Shown piece after piece: positions 53,664 to 58,502 of a stretch of 58,502 nucleotides of DNA. Position numbers and translations under genes: made by a program. The stretch is taken from positions 1 through 58,502 of the forward strand of contig NZ_AUUU01000100.1 in the NCBI RefSeq assembly GCF_002760435.1. Reading direction: 5' to 3'. Every line of letters starts with the position of its first letter. Within the stretch, counting starts at the first letter, position 1. The notes below the pieces were generated by a model, which was not told where the DNA came from, searched no databases, and worked only from the letters and a program-made list of their open reading frames with translations. This DNA is from Clostridium sp. LS. GTDB lineage: Bacteria; Bacillota; Clostridia; Clostridiales; Clostridiaceae.

Positions 53664-54701
53664 TTATTTTTTATATTCATGATAAGGCATTTGAATTGTA
53701 ACTCCTGTTTCATCAAATTTATAATTTGTATTTTCAAGAGGAGCTTGATTATGAACTAAATTCATTCCTACAGCATAAAGAGCTTCAGCTGTTTCAGTGG
53801 GATCTTGAAAAACTGTACCAGTCATGAATCCTTTATTAATAAAATCTATAGCCTCAGGGATTCCATCAATTCCGAAAACACGAATATATTTTGATTTATC
53901 ACCTTTATTATATCCATATTTTTGTAGTGCTTTTATAGCACCTATTGCCATAGCATCATTGTTGGATATTATTGCTCCAATTTTGCCATTATATCTTAAA
54001 AACAATAATTCCATAGAACTTTCAGCACATTTTTCATCCCAATAGCAAGATTTTGATAACATTTCTAGTGTTTTTATTCCAGCGGTATTAATTGTTGAAA
54101 TAGAATATAAGCTTCTATCAACTGTTACAGTTATATTTTCAGGACCTTTTAGAAGGATATATTCCAATGTACCATTATCATTAATATCCATAGCTTGTTT
54201 GTTTGAATTCCATTCTTTAACAACAAGGTCTCCTTGTAGAATACCAGATTGTTTAGCGTCTGTTGATATAACCAGAGCTTTACTATACGATTTAATGGGT
54301 TGGGTATCAAATGGTACTGTATTAAATAGAATTATTGGAACATTTTTCTCTTTCGCTTTATTTACGACTGAAGCTACTGTATCTCGATCTAAATTAACTA
54401 AGTTTACCAATAAAAGATCATAATTATTGCTTTGTAGAACTGAATCTATAATTGTATTTTGTATGTTTTGATTTCTTTTGCCATCATAAAAAGTAAAGTT
54501 GACATTGTCTTTACTTTTAATTTTTTCCAGATCTTTACGAACCAATGAAATATATGGATCATCAAAGCTAAATAATATTACAGCTGTTCTAGTTGGATTT
54601 TCTGCAATTGTTTGTGATTTAGCATATATGTTATTTTGAACATTATTCATTGATACTACAGTTAATATAATTATAATTAATATTCTTCTTAATATTTTCA
54701 T
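53664..54701 (-). CDS. Galactose/glucose-binding periplasmic-type protein (MglB-like), orphan
   Basis: 345 residues with an N-terminal hydrophobic signal and no lipobox Cys, unusual for a Gram-positive binding protein. The fold is type I periplasmic: AVILFSFDDPYISLVRKDLE, the calcium loop DINDNGTLEYILLKGPEN typical of MglB, and ISNNDAMAIGAIKAL. Transporter genes mglA and mglC are absent, so it may serve a sensor kinase or chemoreceptor instead. Start AATCCTCC reads as GGAGGATTAAAATG on its strand. Confidence 0.82.
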   Translation of the reverse strand: MKILRRILIIIILTVVSMNNVQNNIYAKSQTIAENPTRTAVILFSFDDPYISLVRKDLEKIKSKDNVNFTFYDGKRNQNIQNTIIDSVLQSNNYDLLLVNLVNLDRDTVASVVNKAKEKNVPIILFNTVPFDTQPIKSYSKALVISTDAKQSGILQGDLVVKEWNSNKQAMDINDNGTLEYILLKGPENITVTVDRSLYSISTINTAGIKTLEMLSKSCYWDEKCAESSMELLFLRYNGKIGAIISNNDAMAIGAIKALQKYGYNKGDKSKYIRVFGIDGIPEAIDFINKGFMTGTVFQDPTETAEALYAVGMNLVHNQAPLENTNYKFDETGVTIQMPYHEYKK

Positions 54702-55043
54702 TTTAATCCTCCAGATATCTTTACTGAATCATAAATGTTTAATATTAGATTTATCGTTTTATTTCAAATTTATTCTTATTATAAAATATTTTATTCTAAC
54801 GAATTTATCTCCCCTCCGTATTTGGAGTTTATTTAAAATTGATAGGCTGACACCACACAGCCCCTAATAAGATACGTTTTTTTCCCTAAATGAAATTTTA
54901 AGAAAACATTGTTTATAGAATATGACATACTTGATACATAATGGTAAATCAGGGTGTAGATCGAGAAAATTATATTATGTCATATTATTGATATAATTAG
55001 TTAGAACATTATTTATCTCTATTAAATATAAATATCCAGTATT

Positions 55044-55082
55044 TAGAATGGTCTATTCACCCTAGTAGATCATTCTTTTTCA
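55044..55082 (+). terminator. Isolated terminator-like hairpin in a 1-kb gap
   Basis: AGAATGGTCTA pairs with TAGATCATTCT (one mismatch), then TTTTTC. No gene is seen upstream in 54702-55040 on the plus strand, so it may end a small RNA or a lost gene. Confidence 0.45.
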
Positions 55083-55496
55083 TATATAGAGCTGGATGAT
55101 TATGGCATACGGAAGTACCAAAAAGGAAATTTTAAACAAGCTCCATTCATAAAATTAATTTAAATACTAGACTTGTGCAGCGATTTGCACATATATGCCA
55201 AAAAACTAATATTTTATTATTTTCAAGCATAAATTTTAGAATTATATAGGTTTAAACTTGTTATATTTTAGAAAACAAATCAAATGTATACAAAAACATT
55301 GAGTACAGTATATCTAAAATTTATTCTTTGATATTTGATAAACCTTGATTTTAAGCCATTTGGTAAAATTACTCGATTTAGTGCACAAGTCAAGTTAAAT
55401 ATATAGATATAGTGTTGAATAAATAAAAGTTTGATTTTAAGGTCATAGTAACAAAGCTTTTTTAAAATAAAGTTTTTTGGAAGAGCAATTATACCA

Positions 55497-55560
55497 ATAG
55501 AAAATAAATATTGTAAAGGGGATTGCGAGCACTCACCCCTGTACAATATTTATTTTCTAT
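55497..55560. other. Isolated perfect 24-bp hairpin
   Basis: The arms ATAGAAAATAAATATTGTA-AGGGG and CCCCT-TACAATATTTATTTTCTAT pair almost without error around a 14-nt loop. There is no T-run in either direction. No gene adjoins within 200 bp. It could be a transposon-end relic, small RNA or recombination site. The rest of 55083-55650 shows nothing. Confidence 0.5.
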
Positions 55561-55655
55561 GGAGCTTAAGTATTTGCCCAAAAAACAACAGTGGCTTGTC
55601 CTATAATTTTAGTAGTTGATTCTGCAGTTTGTGGAGATATCAAAGGAAATGAAAC

Positions 55656-55688
55656 AATCCTGGAGAGGACCTCTCCAGGATTATTTTA
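55656..55688. terminator. Terminator downstream of the FTxWL mini-genes
   Basis: AATCCTGGAGAG and CTCTCCAGGATT form a perfect 12-bp stem, T-rich on both sides. Confidence 0.75.
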
Positions 55689-55767
55689 TTTCAAGTTTAA
55701 GCTGCATTGGCCTTGTATCAAGGTAGTATTCATATTCCATTTTATAGTATAGAATTAATTTTCTTCG

Positions 55768-55857
55768 TCACCCATAAGGTAATGTATTTACAAGTGATTC
55801 AAATTGAGCTTTTGATGCAAAGCCTTTTTCTTTTATAAGCCATGTTGTAAATGTCAT
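55768..55857 (-). CDS. Very small protein of the FTxWL type
   Basis: 29 residues: MTFTTWLIKEKGFASKAQFE onwards. AAAGGATTTGATCA gives a good ribosome site for ATG 55857; ATG 55875 lacks one. It shares the FTxWLxxKxxF pattern with the 57-residue gene just upstream, so it is either a truncated copy or a real micro-protein. Family unknown. Confidence 0.4.
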   Translation of the reverse strand: MTFTTWLIKEKGFASKAQFESLVNTLPYG

Positions 55858-55915
55858 TTGATCAAATCCTTTCATGTATGTATTTTCATATAGGAGATAG
55901 GAAAAGCATATGCTG

Positions 55916-56089
55916 CTAATCCCACTCAGTCTGTAGGTAATTTAAAAAATACTGGTATTTCTCGTGATAGTATAAATCAGTTTTTTTAGATTCTTCTTTT
56001 GATAAAAATGACAGCCATTCTTTATAATGACCAAATGAATTAAATGCTTCTTTAGTAGTAAGCCATTTTGTAAATGAAAAGTATCTCAT
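55916..56089 (-). CDS. Small FTxWL-type protein
   Basis: 57 residues: MRYFSFTKWLTTKEAFNSFG, then HYKEWLSFLSKEESKK and a Tyr-rich end (YYHEKYQYFLNYLQTEWD). The start is backed by AAGAAAGGATTATATAT. It is aromatic and highly charged, with no signal. Small one-domain proteins of this kind occur in phage and plasmid regions. I do not recognise a family; the 29-residue gene downstream is a relative. Confidence 0.5.
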   Translation of the reverse strand: MRYFSFTKWLTTKEAFNSFGHYKEWLSFLSKEESKKTDLYYHEKYQYFLNYLQTEWD

Positions 56090-56248
56090 ATATATAATCC
56101 TTTCTTAAGTTGATATTATAATTATTGCCTAAATTACGAACAAATATTCGTAATTACTTGTACTTATTTGTATATTTTTTAAAGAAATTTAAGTATAAGA
56201 ATTATGATTATTGGCTAGACTATTTGAAAGGAAGGGAGTGGAAACATA

Positions 56249-56413
56249 ATGGAAAATAAAAAGATAATTAGAAAAGCAAAACCACCAACTAAGCAGCTTC
56301 ATGTGGAATGTGAAATCAAGTTATATGAAGACTTTGAAGCATATTGCCATAGGAACGGAAAAGACGTTAGTAAGGCAATAAGAGGATATATGAAATTATG
56401 TATTGGAGAATAA
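56249..56413 (+). CDS. Small ribbon-helix-helix-like DNA-binding protein
   Basis: 54 residues: a basic N-terminus, then a strand KQLHVECEIKLY and two helices EDFEAYCHRNG and DVSKAIRGYMKLC. This is the CopG/Arc layout (strand, helix, turn, helix with I-R-x-Y). Such tiny regulators control plasmid copy, partition or toxin genes. It has a purine-rich ribosome site (GGAAGGGAGTGG) and its own terminator at 56427. Confidence 0.65.
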   Translation: MENKKIIRKAKPPTKQLHVECEIKLYEDFEAYCHRNGKDVSKAIRGYMKLCIGE

Positions 56414-56426
56414 ATTATAAATAGTA

Positions 56427-56453
56427 AAAGTGCCTAAAAAGGTGCTTTTTTTG
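56427..56453 (+). terminator. Terminator of the RHH-like gene
   Basis: AAAGTGCCT and AGGTGCTTTT form the stem, with seven T following. Confidence 0.85.
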
Positions 56454-56543
56454 TACATAAATATTGTCTAAGATTTTTAAAAGTGGGAATAATAAAAATA
56501 GGGGAAAAGGAAGAGAAAAAAATGAGAAAAGGTGGTCATAAAC

Positions 56544-56930
56544 GTGGAAAAGAGAAAATATGAATCAAAAATATTAATAGCAGAGTACATATATTTAAGA
56601 GAAGATGAAAGGTTTAGGTTTTCTGAAACAGCTTATAGGCTAAAGGATGGCTCAATAATTATTGAGTATGATGGTGCCCCTTTAAGTCTTTACGGCTTGA
56701 AATTAAGCTATAACAAGAATATAGGAAGAAAAGGAATCTTTAGTGTTACAAATGATGATTATGAATTTTGGAAGTCATTTAGAGCTAGAATTGATGGAGG
56801 AAGTTTTATAGATTATGAAGCTGAAAGAAATGAGGATATAGAAAAAATCAGGGAAGAATATTATAAGCAAGTAAATGTAGAACATGAAAATATATTAGAA
56901 AGCCTGTCATGTGATGATTTGCCATACTAA
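56544..56930 (+). CDS. Uncharacterised small acidic protein
   Basis: 128 residues from GTG 56544 (AAAGGTGG 9 nt upstream; an earlier GTG overlaps that site). Charged and mixed alpha/beta: ILIAEYIYLREDERFRF, then DGSIIIEYDGAPLSLYGL, and an acidic C-terminal helix (ERNEDIEKIREEYYKQ). No signal, Cys motif or catalytic motif is seen. It follows the RHH-like gene, as accessory genes of mobile elements often do. Family not recognised. Confidence 0.6.
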   Translation: MEKRKYESKILIAEYIYLREDERFRFSETAYRLKDGSIIIEYDGAPLSLYGLKLSYNKNIGRKGIFSVTNDDYEFWKSFRARIDGGSFIDYEAERNEDIEKIREEYYKQVNVEHENILESLSCDDLPY

Positions 56931-56989
56931 ATACATAGGGGGAGAAATCCCCTATAAATAAAGGAATAATTAGGACAAGCATTTGGCAC

Positions 56990-57490
56990 CAGAAACCAAT
57001 TAATGAAAGAAAATAGTTAAATCCATATTCCGAAAGGTCCAACCAATGCTTTAAAAACAGCATGTCCAGCTGAGTAGCATAATATCACATAGATTTTCAT
57101 ATCAACTTTACCCATTTATTTAAAATTAAAGTCAAGATCAAAAGCGCAGCGTATCTTTACTTTAATTTTAAATAAATGTACCCTAAGGAATGAAAAAACT
57201 ACATAAGAGGAAAATCCATAATTTATCAAGTGGGGGCGATCTTGGACAGGCTTTTTAATACCTCTACATAATTAAAAGTAGATAACAGCTCTGAAAATCG
57301 TATCACTAAAAATAATTTCATTGTAATATAATTTATTATTTTTAGTGATTGGATTTTTAGAGCGTAAAAACTACAGAATCAAGCATTATAGTAATAAAAC
57401 TAAGCCTGTACAAGATAGGCATGCCGTCACATTACTAAAACTTTCTTATATAATTGTGAGGGCATGTCTAAGCCCCCAAAAAATCATTGC
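56990..57490 (-). repeat. Hairpin-rich non-coding module, copy B (inverted relative to 52.38-52.64 kb)
   Basis: No coding frame is convincing. Hairpins: 57112-57183 (CATTTATTTAAAATTAAAGT with ACTTTAATTTTAAATAAATG) and 57301-57352 (TCACTAAAAATAA/TTATTTTTAGTGA), plus GGACAGGC at 57244 with GCCTGTAC at 57403. Read on the minus strand it shares GCCCTCACAA and AAATCCAATCACTAAAAATA with copy A at 52400 and 52505. Confidence 0.5.
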
Positions 57491-57560
57491 CAGCTTGTCT
57501 GACCAATTAAACCTTATCTTTATATTTCTCTGCACCAAGTACAATAATTTTATAATAAAC

Positions 57561-58225
57561 TAAAAAGAACCATAAACAAAAGTTCCAGCCAGAGGGATGG
57601 AATACTAATATTATGCTAATTAAAAAAAGAATATAACTGCATATTTATACATTTTAATTTAATCATAAAAACCTCCATCCCGAAGTGCCCCACCGGGAAC
57701 CCAAACAATGGACTCATCTAATGCATACAGATTCTTAGTGAATAAAAGGCTCCGAGTATTGAGGAGACTTTTAGGCACTTAGAAGCTGTTGCTGATGACT
57801 TGTCCATTTTTGGGTGGTGGTTAAGGCACCCAAAGAACTATAAAGTAAATTAACCTGTCCTTTAAAAAATACGTATATAGATATAATAATAGTAACTACA
57901 TCTAATAGAAGGTAGTATGGTATAAGATCATTAATTAGTTGTAATGTACTACTTTAGAAACTAGATACGTACGTAATAACATATAAAAATTACGTAAATG
58001 ATATAGCAGCTTTACTGCAAGAGGCGAATCCTCTTATAAATTAATTCCTTGCTGCCGCAGGCAAATCTCATCAAAGAAAAGTAAAAGCTATATGCCTATG
58101 CTATAAGCATCTTTTACTAAATCAACATAAATACCTAGAAAATTATAATCAATAACAATTAGCTTGTACTTTTCATCCTTTGTTTGAGCAAAGCGAGTTA
58201 AAATCAAAGGAATAGGCAAGCTTTA
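57561..58225 (-). ncRNA. Candidate large structured RNA, copy B (inverted)
   Basis: The minus-strand counterpart of copy A at 51235. Shared blocks in the same order: CTCGCTTTGCTCAAACAAAG near 58195, TGCCTGCGGCAGCAAGGAA (58045-58063), TACGTAC near 57968 and CACCCAAAAATGGACAAGTC near 57815. The big hairpin is 131 nt (57690-57820) against 132 nt in A; its inner stem TTCTAAGTGCCTAAAAG with CTTTTATTCACTAAGAA has a different sequence from A at the same place. A weak terminator (GAAC/GTTC, then TTTTTAG) closes it at 57561. Confidence 0.55.
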
Positions 58226-58299
58226 AAGATAAAAATCTCATGCGAGTTATAAAAAACTTTCAACCTACTTATCTAAATATATTAATTGACTTTAATAAG

Positions 58300-58502
58300 C
58301 TTGATTATTCCATCCTTTGACTTGAAGGCGAAGATTTGAGCCTTGAAGTCACTAGGTGCACCTAAAGAAACCTCCAAAGAAAGTAACAATGTAATAGCTT
58401 AAGGCGGAGCTTTAAGATATTGCATATTGTTTCTTTCTGGCCCTTTAGTTTTGAAGAAAATTTAAAGTTAAGTGATAGCAGAAAATATTAAAGTTCGAGC
58501 TT
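58300..58502 (-). repeat. Hairpin-rich module matching 52.16-52.28 kb, cut by the window end
   Basis: Hairpins at 58318-58351 (TGACTTGAAGGC/GCCTTGAAGTCA) and 58376-58437 (AAAGTAACAATGTAATAGCTT pairing with the ATATTGCATATTGTTTCTTT region) correspond, inverted, to 52248-52278 and 52162-52223. The TTTAGGTGCA block also corresponds to TTTAGATGCA at 52235. The module order differs from copy A, and the array runs out of the window. Confidence 0.45.

Noticed and set aside
55280..55546. 88-codon minus-strand frame
   Set aside because: It spans the perfect 24-bp hairpin and AT-rich spacer, has no ribosome site and no family resemblance.
56848..57063. 71-codon minus-strand frame
   Set aside because: It overlaps the end of the gene at 56544 antisense and enters the hairpin module; no ribosome site.
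57345..57563. 72-codon plus-strand frame inside copy B
   Set aside because: It has no ribosome site, unlikely composition, and runs across the conserved hairpins of the non-coding element.
51235..58502. Composite transposon bounded by inverted insertion sequences
   Set aside because: The inverted elements contain no transposase frame, no matching terminal repeats and no target duplication; their similarity is block-wise with re-paired stems.

Overview
The window reads as chromosome from a low-GC, anaerobic, endospore-forming Firmicute, most likely Clostridium sensu stricto. The support is very AT-rich sequence, GGAGG ribosome sites with occasional TTG/GTG starts, alpha/beta SASPs, SpoVA, GerA and Csp proteins, and many Fe-S and molybdenum enzymes. 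No tRNA, rRNA, CRISPR array or intact insertion sequence was seen.

1-17.7 kb is sulfur, molybdenum and redox metabolism. It holds two CoA-disulfide-reductase-like proteins (one cut by the window edge, one a four-domain rhodanese/TusA/DsrE fusion), an EFR1-type flavodoxin-ferredoxin divergent from an MmyB-like regulator, modD facing away from modABC, and a group made of an MBL-fold hydrolase, a compact MinD-like ATPase, a C_GCAxxG_C_C protein, a DUF134 regulator, a LysR regulator, a NifX/NifB-like protein and a sirohaem reductase with two 4Fe-4S clusters. Thioredoxin, a DsrE-like protein and a DUF421 protein follow. A motif close to TTGNCAWATGCC lies in three of the control regions here.

18-25.2 kb holds a three-subunit xanthine-dehydrogenase-type molybdenum hydroxylase and, after a few unrelated minus-strand genes, an integral membrane protein, a THEP1-type NTPase and a MocA-like nucleotidyltransferase. 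The first part of the window supplies molybdate for such enzymes.

25.3-51 kb is mainly spore and envelope biology: two SASPs, CotF, a two-domain multicopper oxidase, a SpoVA cluster of the DUF1657/DUF421 type, a ferritin-like protein beside a decayed sister copy, ClC, Csp-like protease, deacetylases, a lone GerA subunit and NhaA. Embedded here is an osmolyte/lysine operon: a ydaO-type c-di-AMP riboswitch with terminator, dapB, a decayed ablA and an intact ablB.

51-58.5 kb is an accessory island. Two long non-coding, hairpin-packed elements in inverted orientation (about 51.2-52.7 and 57.0-58.5 kb) bracket a few small secreted proteins, an orphan galactose-binding protein and tiny plasmid- or phage-like genes. 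The two copies share invariant blocks while the stems between them differ in sequence but remain paired. That pattern suggests large structured RNAs and is the strongest candidate for something undescribed. Several pseudogenes (tlpA, clc, YIEGIA, ablA, ferritin-like) show active gene decay.
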